Positions 47,620-59,584 of a stretch of 64,000 nucleotides of DNA are shown piece by piece. The stretch's first letter is position 1; the number at the start of each line of letters is the position of its first letter. The position numbers were made by a program, and so were the translations under genes. Source of the stretch: Hofstenia miamia (Eukaryota > Xenacoelomorpha > Acoela > Hofsteniidae); NCBI GenBank assembly GCA_900660155.1, contig CABFPE010000094.1:865677-929676 (forward strand), written 5' to 3'. The notes beneath the pieces were generated by a model. It searched no databases and had not been told where the DNA came from. It worked only from the letters and a program-made list of their open reading frames with translations.

Positions 47620-49435
47620 ATAGCAAATTTAGTTTTGCATGTTTACTTGCTTGCACACACGTTTTTGTTAATATACACTAGCAAACTATCACATTATATT
47701 ACGTTTTGTTGACTAATGATATATTTTCAATATAAAAATTCCATGTGTTTTCTGTCCCCTAGTCTATCTATATTCGCTACAATTTTTAATTCCATTTTCA
47801 CTAATAGATACATGTAGTTTTCACTAATACAAAATGAAGAAAATTTTTTTTCGTCAAACAATTACATGCATTGAAAATTAAACGTATGCTTTTTAAAAAC
47901 AATAAGATGCGAATTATTATCCGGTAAAACTTAACAAATGTTTGAATTAAAGACATAATAAATCGTTAAAAATGTAATGCCTAATTTATATGATAAAAAC
48001 AATAAATTTTCGGAAAAAACCAAAAACTATTTTATGCAAAAACTCGTAATTTCTAGTATTTCAATAAATGCATGTGATAAAACCCACATTTTTAAGACAA
48101 GACAAAATGTAATTTATTCCGCGGTTCACTTATAATGATCGTATATCACACCCTTAAATTTGTCTATTGTTGATGAAAGTTTGTATATTGTTGCTAATCG
48201 CCTTCTAAATTTCCAATGCACACATAATTTTCGGCAAGAGTTGTTCATCTGATGGCTTTAAGAGACTGAAGAACATCAACGTCCAATGAGATACCTAAGT
48301 GGAGAATAAGAGATATGCATATACAAGTCATTTTTCAAAATTAAATGGAAAATGAACACGTCAACTATTGTGTGTATTATAATGCTATGTGATAAACAAT
48401 TTCTAATAATAACAGAGGGAAATAGAAAGAACCGTCCAAAATGAGTCTTATTTAGGTCTCAGAAGTCTTCAAGATTTTGAAGACTATGTTAAGACTCTTA
48501 TTAGATCAGTCCTACTGGCGTCTAAAAAACAATGTCCTCTAGACTTCTTAAAGAAGTCTTCAAGTGCCCAATATTTTTTCATTACTTCAACAGGAAGCAT
48601 GCACTACTTAAAGTGTTGTAGCCCAAATATTTTGCAGAAGATGAAGGTATTATGAAATTATTTTTGGAAAAATTTATCAAGGTGTGTTTATCAGGCCCTA
48701 ATTAAGTTTGGTAACCCAATCAAAAATTCAACAAATAAATTTTCATCAACCCCAGCACCAGATTTATTAAGTTGCTTACCCAATTAGAAACAGACCATCG
48801 TAAATATGTCTTAAGTTAGTCCAAAAGATTCAAAGACTTCTGATGCATATGTCTTCAGGACGTCTTTTTCAATTCAGTAATAATGAAGTTAAATAGAGTC
48901 TTCCAATATATAATACATATATTTCAAAACTAAAAGATTGAATTAAAACTTAAACTAAGTTTGGGGTAATTTTGTTACCCCGAGAATAACTAGAGCAGGA
49001 TTTTATGCTCAAATCAATGAGGAAGAACCTGATATTTTGTTACTTTTCCACATTTTTAAAGTAGTTTTTGTCTGTATAATATGGGAATCATCCTAACTTT
49101 GATTACCAAGATTCAACAAAAACATCAATAGTCTAAGTTTATGGCATTATGAATGGCTGCAGACAGAGCTAAATATTTTATTAATGAATTTATATGATTA
49201 AAACATGCATACATTTTCTAGTGGAGTACTTTGCACAAGTGTAGAGATGGAGTAAAACACGATTTAGGGAATGATGAAAAATATTTACAACATCTAGGCA
49301 AGAAAACATTATTAAGCCATAAATGAGCTGTTTCCATTACCATATACAAAAAATTGGTGTGACTATGGAGGCAGAATAAGACTATTATATCTGAACTTAT
49401 CAAGTTTGATCTACAACTGGATTATTTGACGCACG
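47620..49435. other. No feature recognised
   Basis: AT-rich sequence without coding-like text. Repeated AAGTCTTCA/AGACTTCT words occur at 48460-48560 and 48830-48900. Confidence 0.5.
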
Positions 49436-49788
49436 CCTATAGACTAATGGTAGAACCATTGATTGCAATCAAACTATGCATCCAAACAAAATGCATAGAA
49501 TTGACAACCACAAAAGGCAACCTTGAGAAAGTGTCCCAACTACACATCAAATGCAGCCTGAATCAAAGACAAGTAAATCTAACACAGATACAAGTTAATG
49601 TAGTGGCATTGGTGTACAGTGTGAATTGGTGATCAAGAGGTCTATGTAATTTAAAAGACATGCTCAAAAAGCTCACTTTGCTTGCCTTTGAACCTTTTTT
49701 TCCATTGACAAAATTTTGATTTGGACATTCTTTTGGTGTGTCCTTTAAACTTGGTATCAAGCAAATTGTGATTAAAAAAAAACATTTC

Positions 49789-50130
49789 ACTTCTGTTTTG
49801 TACTGCAACATGCATTGCAATGAATTATATATCTCTTTAGCTTCACAGCTAAAATAGCAATGTTAGTTGCTTTCTTAGTTGTATTATGAAAAAGGTATCG
49901 CAAAGTATTGAATGTGTCATCAATTTAACAATTGCTCATTTTATTCATTGAATATGAATATTGATTTGAAAACTATCTGTACTTTCGTTTCTGTTTTGTG
50001 CTGCAGCATGTATTGCAATTAATTAGATGTCTCTTTTGTTTCACAGCTAAAATAGCAATGTTCATTGCTTTCTTAGTTTTATTATGAAAAAATGTCTCAC
50101 AAAGTATTGAATGTGACATAAATTTGACAT
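49789..50130. repeat. Two direct repeat units, period about 195 bp
   Basis: TTCTGTTTTGTACTGCAACA at 49793 and TTCTGTTTTGTGCTGCAGCA at about 49988 start two units that share CACAGCTAAAATAGCAATGT and CAAAGTATTGAATGTG. At one site the first unit has TCGCAAAG and the second CTCACAAAG, a CpG to CpA change. Confidence 0.7.
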
Positions 50131-51021
50131 GCTCACATTGACATAAATTTCACATGCTCACATTATTAGTTTGAAAAAACAATTTTTAATTTCTTTTCTA
50201 AATATGAGTGATCTTAACTTTCCAAGCAAAGTAATCTCATGGAATTTATATCAAAGCAAATTTATGGCGAAAAAAAATTTACAGAAGAAAAGAGGTCACT
50301 ATATAGTGGCTGAATTTTATATGAATATTATAGACTTATAAAGATAATTCTCACTGAAAAAAATATGGTCCTTACAAATTTTCAAGTCACTATGAAATAC
50401 TTCAAAAACTGATTCTATGTGTGCTAGTAAATGCATTTATGGATATGTTATGTAGGGTTTTTAGGAAAACTTCTAAATTAAAATGTATTTGCATTAAACT
50501 AATTTTAAAATGGTATGAACTTTTTAAAAAAGAGATTAAGAAATATTATATATTTTACACTTGATTTTGATAATATACTTCAAAATAAAAATGAAGCCCA
50601 AAATATCATAGCCTGCACATTCAACTTTTAGGTTGAATGCACTTGCATAATATTTAAATATGGAAAAAGGAAAAACTCTAATATTGTATATAAAGCAAAC
50701 AAGCAATTACTTGTAAACACAAAGAAACCAACAAACTTTTAACTTAACTAACCTGTGCAAATATTTGCTAAAATTGTTAATAATGAAAACTTTTATCATA
50801 AAGTTAACCAATGAATGTTTTTGCTTTTAAAAAATTTCATAGAAATTAGAAACCCAGACTATCTTTATAATATGCTTACTCTTTAAGAAGAGGAACCTTT
50901 TTGCACTGTCAGGTCCATCTGCTCTCAACTCCACCCTTTCCTCCATCCATATATTGACAATGGAAATACATGAAAATATAACAATCCCTCTTAACACATT
51001 TATAACTAATTTTAAACCTCG

Positions 51022-51950
51022 ACAATTCAAATATGAATTCATTTTTTCAATTAAAACAATATTGAAAAAGCAATTTATAAATCTATCTAACAAAATTACC
51101 ATTTTCAAATTTCAAATACTATTCATATTATTTCATTAAATTGTGAACAAAGCATTGATCAAATAAAAAATCTAACAGTGTGAATAGATTCAAAAGGTTT
51201 GAAAATAGGTATAAACTGCAGTTTTAGAACAAAAATCAACTTATGAAGCTTTTATTAAAAATGAATTTCTTTAAACTCACTCCCATAGACTGTCACATTA
51301 AGTAAAAATTAAAATGCATAGATCTAATTCGAGCTTTCCAAAACATAAAACATTTCCACCTAAATTCGAACATGAACAATCCAAATATGAATTCATTTTT
51401 TCAATTAAAACAATATTGAAGTAGTGATTTGGAAATTCATCTGATGAAATTGCTGTTTCTTCAAAAATTCATTCACAATTAATCTTATTTCATCAAAATG
51501 CAAAGCACGGATTGATCAAATCAAAAATCTAATACTGCCAATATATTCAGAAGGTCTTAAAATAGGTATAAACTGCAGTTTTAGAATGAAAATTAACTTA
51601 TGAAGCCCTTATAAAAAATGAACTTCTTTAAATCAACTTCCATAGACTGTCACAAAAAGTAAAGATTAAAATGCACAGATCTAATGAGAGCTTACCAACA
51701 CATAAAAACACTTCCACCTAAATTTGAACAAAAAGAATCCAAATATGAATTCATTTTTTCAATTAAAACAATATTGAAATAGCAATTTGGAAATATTTCT
51801 GTCAAAATTGCAGTTTCTTCAAAATTCATTCACTATTAATCTTATTTCATCAAAAAAAGATTGATCAAATAAAAAATCTAACAGTGTGAATGGATTCAGA
51901 AGGTTTGAAAATAGGTAGAATGAGCAATTTTCAACAAAAATCGCCTTTGG
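51022..51950. repeat. Tandem repeat, period about 355 bp, 2.6 copies
   Basis: The word CAAATATGAATTCATTTTTT recurs at 51028, 51382 and 51740 (spacings 354 and 358). Other shared words are AATAGGTATAAACTGCAGTT, CATAGACTGTCACA and TTGATCAAATAAAAAATCTA. Satellite-like. I see no coding content. Confidence 0.85.
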
Positions 51951-53099
51951 AAGTGATTGAAAAATATCAAATTGCTTAGAGCTAAGGAAAATAAGACTAA
52001 TACCAATGTATTCAACAAAACTTCACAATACAACCTCTAGATTGACTTGTAAAACTAAAGATTAACATATTTAAATAATTTAACACCTGTAGCAGCTAAA
52101 TATGACATTGGTTTTTCATTTTAAGCCATAGTTGAAGAGCAATTTTAATAAAAATCTTGCAAATTTGAGTTTTCACATTAAATTTTTTGAATAACAGTGA
52201 AAGAGCTTCTAAATCTATAAATTTAATGCCAGAAACACATTTGCCAGTCCTTAGTCAGTGTATAAACATCAATCTTTACTGAGAAGTAGTAGTAGTCAAT
52301 GCTCAGAAAAATTTATATGATCAAAAACTCAGAAATCCCAGTATATTCAATAACCACAGCAATCTCAAAGAAATTGACAGAATGAATCACAGATATCAAT
52401 ATAATGGAGTAAAATGTAAATGAATTTTCAAGGTTTATCCATAATATCCATTTTCATCATCCACAATATAATATAATATAGGGGTTTCCTAATATGAAGT
52501 GAAATATTACTAAACAAAATGTTAAGGAGTAACAAATTTAAAAACAAAATGCAGTTTTATAGATAGTTTTTTCAAAAAAAATCACAATAATTTTAAAAAA
52601 TTACTAACCCATCCTAGAATATTCATATCTAAAAGAGAAAGTTTCTGATTATGGAAGATTGACAGGGAATTGTGGGAAATTGTTTTTGAATTTTATTTAT
52701 ACAATAATATCTCAAAGTAAAAATTTCCAATTTTTGAATTTTCAATTTTGAGAAAGACATTTTTTCAAGTTGAAAGTTTAAAAACATTCCACATTGGGAC
52801 AGGACCAAAAAAACTGCGCATTTTGGTTTAAAAATCTTATTCATAGCTTTATTATATCAAAAGTTATTAATGAAAATATCTTTTCTGAAAAATTAGCCCA
52901 GTGCTGGTTAGTCTAGCTCAGCCAATATTGAACTTTGAGTTAAATATGCTGAGAAACAAATTTTTCAGTGAAATTTGCTACTAAAAAATTCAAATGGAGT
53001 GTGATATCTTTAAAATGTTTGTTGCTATAGCTTGCTAAAGTTAAGATATAATATCTAAAGGCAAACCCAGGTTTTTAAAATAGCCAAGGATACAAAAAG

Positions 53100-54120
53100 A
53101 TTCTTAAGCAAAAACCACAGATGTTGATTTGCAAAAATAATAAGAAGAGCAGAGCTAATGTTGAAAGAAGGGATAACAGAAAATGTCAAAATCCTGGAAA
53201 TGACAAGAAAAACAGATAGAGTGATATATTCAAATGGAGGACAAACTGCTAACATCAATGACCTTGCTACTATCACCCAAAACACAGGAACAAATCAACA
53301 AGATAAACATGGAAAATTGTGGAACTGAAGTCCAACCAGCAAAATGGAGTTAGATAGATACAGAAGATGAATGCTATCTAGTAGAGATAAAAATAACAAG
53401 AGAACAAGAAGCAGAAATAGTTAACTGAAACTACCAGGACATCAGAGAAAATCATTCAGTAGCAACAATGAAACTAATGCTCACTAAATATTTACACAAA
53501 TTGAACTAGAAGAAATACTAAAGCTGTACAATCATCTAGCCATAGACATGGAAGGCATCACATAGAGAATAGAAGTAAAGTCACCAACAATACTGAAATT
53601 AATGAAGAAGGGTCTGACAACAATATTCTGGGAAAGAATAAACAAAGCAAAAATGAATTACCCAGCAATAATTGGGATGGCAACAATGCCAGTAAAAACA
53701 GGAGGATATCAAGCAAGAGAATAACAATAATGAGAGATGAACTAGCTGATACCAGCAAGGCAGACTCACAAATGATACTGATGATTAGCATAAAAGGCTT
53801 ACAACTATACAAACAGTTCCACCCAATATTCACAAGAAAGATAAATGAGCTAAGACAAACAACAATGATAACACAATCAATACAGATGACAAAAATAATA
53901 AGGCATACAACATAACACCAACAGAAAAAGAAGCTGTACTCAAGTTAACCAAACAACCAAAATTTTCAGAGGCACAATGGGAAGAACCTATAGCTGAAAC
54001 AGTAATAAAAAAAGCTGATGTACTCATTCATGGGAAGAAAGCAATCCTAAAATCAACACAAGCTGAGCAGGGCATGTAGAATAATCCAATTAAAATAGCA
54101 AAGCAACTAAGATCAAAACA
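53100..54120 (+). other. Coding-like debris of unknown family
   Basis: A plus-strand stretch rich in A and without CG, with protein-like text in changing frames: EGITENVKILEMTRKTDRVI, then MRDELADTSKADSQMILMIS, and KQPKFSEAQWEEPIAE with VLIHGKKAILKSTQAEQ. I do not recognise the family. It is broken in many places and clearly old. It may be part of an old mobile element. The hydrophobic minus-strand frames here are shadows. Confidence 0.3.
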
Positions 54121-54689
54121 AAAAGAAGAAAAAGAATAAAAGAAAAAATTTGCTTTATTATTTAATAAAATTTGCTAATAAAACTGATTAAATAAATTGA
54201 ATAAACAAATATCTGCTGCTAGCCCTTTTTGACATGAATCAGTAGACAAATTGCTCCATGTTTATTTTAGTCTGCAGACATAAGACATGCAGAATTTCTA
54301 CGTGTTATAGAAGAAATTGAACAGTAACAGGTACTTGTTTTCAATACCAATATTTGTAAATATCTAGTATAAATATCTACCAAGCAAAATAGTTAGTGAT
54401 GAAATAAATTCTTCAGAATTACATTTATCTTTTTTCATTACTGGTTTGATTTATTAATACAATGTGAAGCTAAGGATTTCATGCATAGTAATGATCGGAA
54501 AACCATGTTGAGAACGATTATTTAGGTCTGAGACCCTTATGGTGAGCTGTATTTAGGTTATGGATAGCTATAGGGTTTTTCTACTTGTACTTTGCTCACT
54601 ATTGTTTGAACTCACTTTACATGTAGTAACTGATTCAAGAAATGTAAAGTGGCCAACACTGGGATTACCTACATCTTATTTTAGATCCA

Positions 54690-54970
54690 AATTCTTTTGA
54701 CTATATGTGACTTATAAGTGACCAAATCTATTAGATGTTTAGTAATCATATTATATATTTATCTGTAGGTTAGGAAGCTGCCTTTTACTTAATAGTTCTA
54801 CATAAGTTTTTTATTGTGTTTACATGCTGCAAAGTAGCTAGTGTCAATTCATAGAAGTAGTTTTGTGTTTATAAATGTCATCACACATTGAAAATGAGAA
54901 TAAGTCAAATAGTGTCAGGTTTATTTATTTGCTAATAATAGGGTACACATAACACTCTTTCCTCTTTGAG
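54690..54970 (-). repeat. LTR-like segment, copy B, with purine tract
   Basis: On the minus strand a purine tract CAAAGAGGAAAGAG (54955-54968) precedes TGTTATGTGTACCC, where an LTR would start. The segment shares GCAGCTTCCTAACCTACA, AGTCACAT-ATAGTCAA and the trailing AATTTGGATCTA with copy A. It is about 260 bp, old and diverged. The rest of its element is not recognisable. Confidence 0.55.
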
Positions 54971-56025
54971 TATGAGCTTGGTCATTGGTGTCTGGAACCC
55001 CTGCAAGGAATTGAATGTTAGTGAATGGATTTGGCATCAGGCTGATGCCCACTACCAAACTGGAGTCAGTGGTTACCTAAAAGGTAATTAGTGAGGAATC
55101 ATTGGAAATTAATATTAGTTATTTCTCAAGTAATTCAAAAGACTATGCAGTTTGGAGGATAGACATTGCCCCACAATAGGCATCTGTAACACAAAGAAGT
55201 AAACTACAATTGTTAAATGCACATCCTGGCCTGGTTGATGATTCTACAATAGGACCCACATGTGAAGTTCATTGTTCAGACAGTTTGTGTGTTGTTAGAC
55301 CTCCTCATGGGAGTTCCATGAGATGCCAAAGTTGAGCAACTTGTTCAGCCTTGGTCCTCACAGAGCTGGGAGGCACATTCATCTCAGTGAGCAAATATCA
55401 TGAGTTCCTGATCAGCAAACACACTTCAGATCAATGAGGGGATAAAAAAACTGTGTCTACAGAGGAGGACAATGAAAATGTGTGAGGGGAAGCTCCACTT
55501 GCAAAAAACTCAGTAACAGTAAGGGAACAGCAAAAGCATGAGAAATCATAATTGGTAAGTCATTAAAAATAAGGGTTAAAAAAAGATTTTCAATAACAAC
55601 CAAAAAATCCAAAAGAGAGACAGTAAAACTACCAAACTAACGAGAAAACTGGCTTCAACAAAGAAAATCCAAAGCAAGGGAAAGGTAAGACTACCAAAAT
55701 AACGGCTGATAGTTGACAATTGAGCCTCCATGAATGAAATTATTGCTTTAACTCAACTAACAAGAATTGTGGCACTACTAAATAAAAGAATGATAGCACA
55801 AAGTAGTGGCATCACAGTCAACTTCAGAGAAGGCATCTGTCACTCCAATTCCACAAAGCACATAAAAATTAAAGACACAACAAAGTAAAATGTACCACAG
55901 CAAATTGAAACACATTAAAATCACCAACTAAAACCTCACAGTTTAACTGACAGTAATGACCAGCAACCAGTGACAACTACAACTCCTATGGGTTTAAAAT
56001 CACATCATGTTCATCATGTATAGTT

Positions 56026-56200
56026 GTGAGAACAATTTGGGGTAGACCATCCATCTGGCATTCTGACTCCAAAAAGGGTACACCATAGTGATAAATACAA
56101 AAGACATATACCTAATTGATCTCTGATTCCAGACCCAATAATGGGTGATTGAATATAACTATGCTTTTTTAGGAAACAAGAAGAGTTGTGTCCACCAATT
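56026..56200 (-). mobile_element. SINE-like short repeat, copy 2
   Basis: Relative of 34222-34405. Four positions that are CG in copy 1 are TG here (GCGAG/GTGAG, CTCGG/TCTGG, CCGATTCC/CTGATTCC, TCGAAC/TTGAAT). It lies in CpG-poor block 2. Confidence 0.45.
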
Positions 56201-58009
56201 CCACACAGTATCACACCAAAGATTCATTACAAGCTCAGTGATTCCTATGCAAAACAAATTGTGCTGCCCTATGTGTCTCAATTTGTAATATATATTTCAA
56301 AAAAGTTAATTGTCTCTAAACCTACATTTAGATAATATAGATAGCATGTAGTTACCATGTATTTGTGCAGGCTAACAGGCATGATTTAACCACAGTTTAA
56401 CACAGTTTCTATATTATTGTTGGAGTCTATCAAATTATTGTCATGTAGATAAAATTACTTGAAGCCACAAGTGAGAGAGGATAACACTAGCAGAAAGCTA
56501 AAGCAAATTGATTTTTGTGAACAAATTACAGGTTGCCATAATCTTATATACAAAACAACATGATTATTACCTGTACTTTGCTTACATGTGATTTCCTTGT
56601 TAATTTCAAAGTTGAATTTAAGCAACATAAATTTGAATCAAGGGGACAATCAAATAATGCACTATTTCAAATGATTATTCTCAAAATTAGAAAAATTCCA
56701 AATTAAATCAAACAACACCACAAATAAATAATAAATATATATTGTAGGTAATATTATTATAAAGTATATCATGGTAACCAAGCAAACTTTCAATATGAGT
56801 CTTTACTGGTTTCCTGGTGACCACAATCAGAGTCCTATTGTATATTTGAGATCCTAAACTTTCACTATTCTTTGTTAATGATTTAATAGATACAACCAAA
56901 TAAATATAAGGCCTAATGGCAACAATTGTTCCCAAGTGAGATTTCAGTAATACTGTATAGAAAAACATGTAGGTAAGTAAATTATTTTCTTGCTATAAAC
57001 AAATATAATATTATTAAATAGTATGTTGCTAGATGTCATTGTAGCACTACAACAATTTACCTTCCATTTAACCCTACTGTGTAAACATAAATTTGAGGTA
57101 AGTAAATTTGTGACTGTTGCATGCTCATAAAATGCAGCATCAAACTACAAATCAACTCATGGATATTTTTCCATTAATAGTTTTTCAAAAAATTTTTCTC
57201 TCAGGAATAAATGGATTAGAAATGTCTGAAAAGAGAACTTGAAATTGTCTTCCAATGTTGAAGTTAGTTCAAGATATTCTTAAGATGATTACTTCATTCG
57301 TACCTCAAATTCCCCATTTATTCCCAGAATTCTGGGAATGTTAGAATTACTTCAAGTCAAGATTATTTATCAAGAAAATAAAAGACTAATAACAGCTGGA
57401 GGAAAATATGTTATTACAGTGATGTACTATTATGGGAGGATATTAAATCACTTAATTTTAATTGCTTTACTACAGTTTCAGGCATAGATGATGATCAATG
57501 AATTGTTTTTATTAAATTAATGAATCTGAGTGGGAATGTAATTTGAATTTTCAATAACAGCAATAAATTTTTTTCTGCATCTTCATTAAAATATACAACA
57601 TTATTTCAATAATTAATAGTGAACAACAATTAGTACAATGCTCTAAATGCAATGTTTGTAACCTAGAAATGATAGAAAAGCATGACATCTTTACTTGCAT
57701 ATCTTAAATGTACATTGTTTAATATTAAGATTTTAAATAGTTTAAGAGAAGTACGCGAAAATTTGGTATTTTTCAACCATTGCATCAATAATGGTAAAAC
57801 TTTTTAACAAGCCTGACACTGAAACTTCATTAACTCAAATAAAGAATATTAGTTCAAATAATTTGGAGAAAACAAAAAAGTTTAAAAACATAGAAACTGA
57901 CAGCAAAAGTATCTCTGAAAATACATAACGTAGAAAATTTCAAGTAGAACATATTTAATCAAATATTTTGGATGAAACAAAAAATTTGGAAAAATTGCAA
58001 TGCAAAGGA

Positions 58010-58485
58010 AGCTGCTGAACGTACATTTGATGAAGTTAAGGTGCAAAATACGAATGCCAAGGACCTCTTGCATACAAATTATACTAATTAAAACATCTGT
58101 ATAGATGGTATTCCTGACCCAAATAATGCTAATCTTCAAAAGAGATTAAATTCTGATTTTAAATTTGTTCAGTATATTTTTGAGCATCTTGATGTTAGCA
58201 ATTTATTTATACAAAATGTTTATCATGGTGGTAAATTAAATCCTTCTTGACAAAACCCTTTCCAGTGTTTGGGATGTTAGAAAACTTCTATCAAAAGCTT
58301 ATTTAATAACATCATTCAAAAGCAAAGTTTTTATTTCTTGTGATTTATCTAGTGATGAACTAATCTCAGAAATGCAATACTTAAAAAGCGTCTCAAATTG
58401 TTAAATAGTGGGGCACTTCCAAATTCATTTAAGATATATAACAATACCCTTTACAATGATAATGCTCCAATATCTATTAACTCAT
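58010..58485 (+). mobile_element. LINE ORF1 fragment (CR1-type, RRM-like)
   Basis: Plus-strand text in two frames: NICIDGIPDPNNANLQKRL, KFVQYIFEHLDVSNLFIQNV and YHGGKLNP, then VWDVRKLLSKAYLITSFKSK, VFISCDLSSDELISEMQYLK and NSFKIYNNTLYND. This matches the RRM-like part of many CR1-clade ORF1 proteins (GIPE...VxxIF.HL.....I....R.GK....R...V...S...R..LL..A..L). Stops and a frameshift show that it is dead. I see no RT after it. Confidence 0.6.
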
Positions 58486-58778
58486 TATGACTAAATCATT
58501 TTTTAAGATGCCTCAGTTTTGTCAATTTTTTAGAATTAAGCTTATGTGATTAAATTTGCATTTCAGCATCCTGACTTTACTCTCTCGGTCAAAGGAAAAT
58601 ATTCTTCTGGGGACATCATACAAAATACTTTGTAGATCAGATTGGCGAAAGGGTGAGCATGGTGGAGTGCTTATCACTTCAAATTCTGATAACTTAAGCT
58701 TTCCGTTTGTCCAAATAAATTTTAATCCTTCATTTGCATGCACAACAATTATTATGCTACAGAATATTACTATATTTC

Positions 58779-58781
<3 letters not shown>

Positions 58782-58820
<39 letters not shown>
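58782..58820. repeat. (TA)n microsatellite
   Basis: A TA run of about 39 bp. Confidence 0.9.
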
Positions 58821-58822
<2 letters not shown>

Positions 58823-59584
58823 TATATTTCTTGATCTAGTATGAAATCATGAAAATTTATTCTAGTAACTGATATATTTACACATACCCGAAATAGGATC
58901 ATAGAATTCCAAATTTTCATTATCTTTTGGAATCTGTCAGTCTTCACAAGAGCACATTTTCAAATTTATGTTTTTTGTAAATAATGTTTGAATATGTTTG
59001 TATCAATTATATATCACAAAAGAAAAAATATTTATATTTATATGATTTCCTAAAATTTGATTAAATTATAAAAATCAATAAAAATTATAAGATACCAATT
59101 TAATAAACTTAAATGTTTAAAATTATAATATAAATTAAACCGGAATTTCATACTACTCAATTAATTGTAAAAATACTGTTATATAATGTTTGGCATATCG
59201 TAATATTAAGATTGGCATATTTTTACTAAGCGCTTGCCATATTGAATACTAAATGCTTGCCATATCTTGGTAAGCCTTATCAATGCGAGGCATGCAAGCA
59301 TGTGCCAAGCACTCCACATTAGTTTGACTAGGGCAGTCCGATTGTCAAATATTACGCAACTTACTTGCAATTAAAATTTAAAAAATATTAATAGGAATAA
59401 TGTTTGAGAACCTGTTCATATCTACAAATTCTCTTGAGAACAGCAATTACATCATAATTGAACTTCAATTTTAATTGAAAATGGACGTTGTAAATGCCTC
59501 TAAGTTCAACACGCCACAAAAACTCAATGCTTATAAATAACCTTTTTCAAATTCAATTTTTAATAATGCCTTTGAATGTTTATG

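Larger units (their letters stand above)
49440..57735. other. CpG-poor block 2
   Basis: By eye I count about 15 CG dinucleotides in 8.3 kb, several inside the two tandem repeats. Long stretches have none (for example 52818-54300 and 55705-57297). CpG returns at 57750. The block holds an LTR-like segment, a SINE-like repeat and coding-like debris, all old. Confidence 0.7.

Noticed and set aside
53558-54027. Hydrophobic minus-strand frames as membrane proteins
   Set aside because: Leu/Ile/Val-rich antisense of an A-rich stretch. The plus strand has the more protein-like text.
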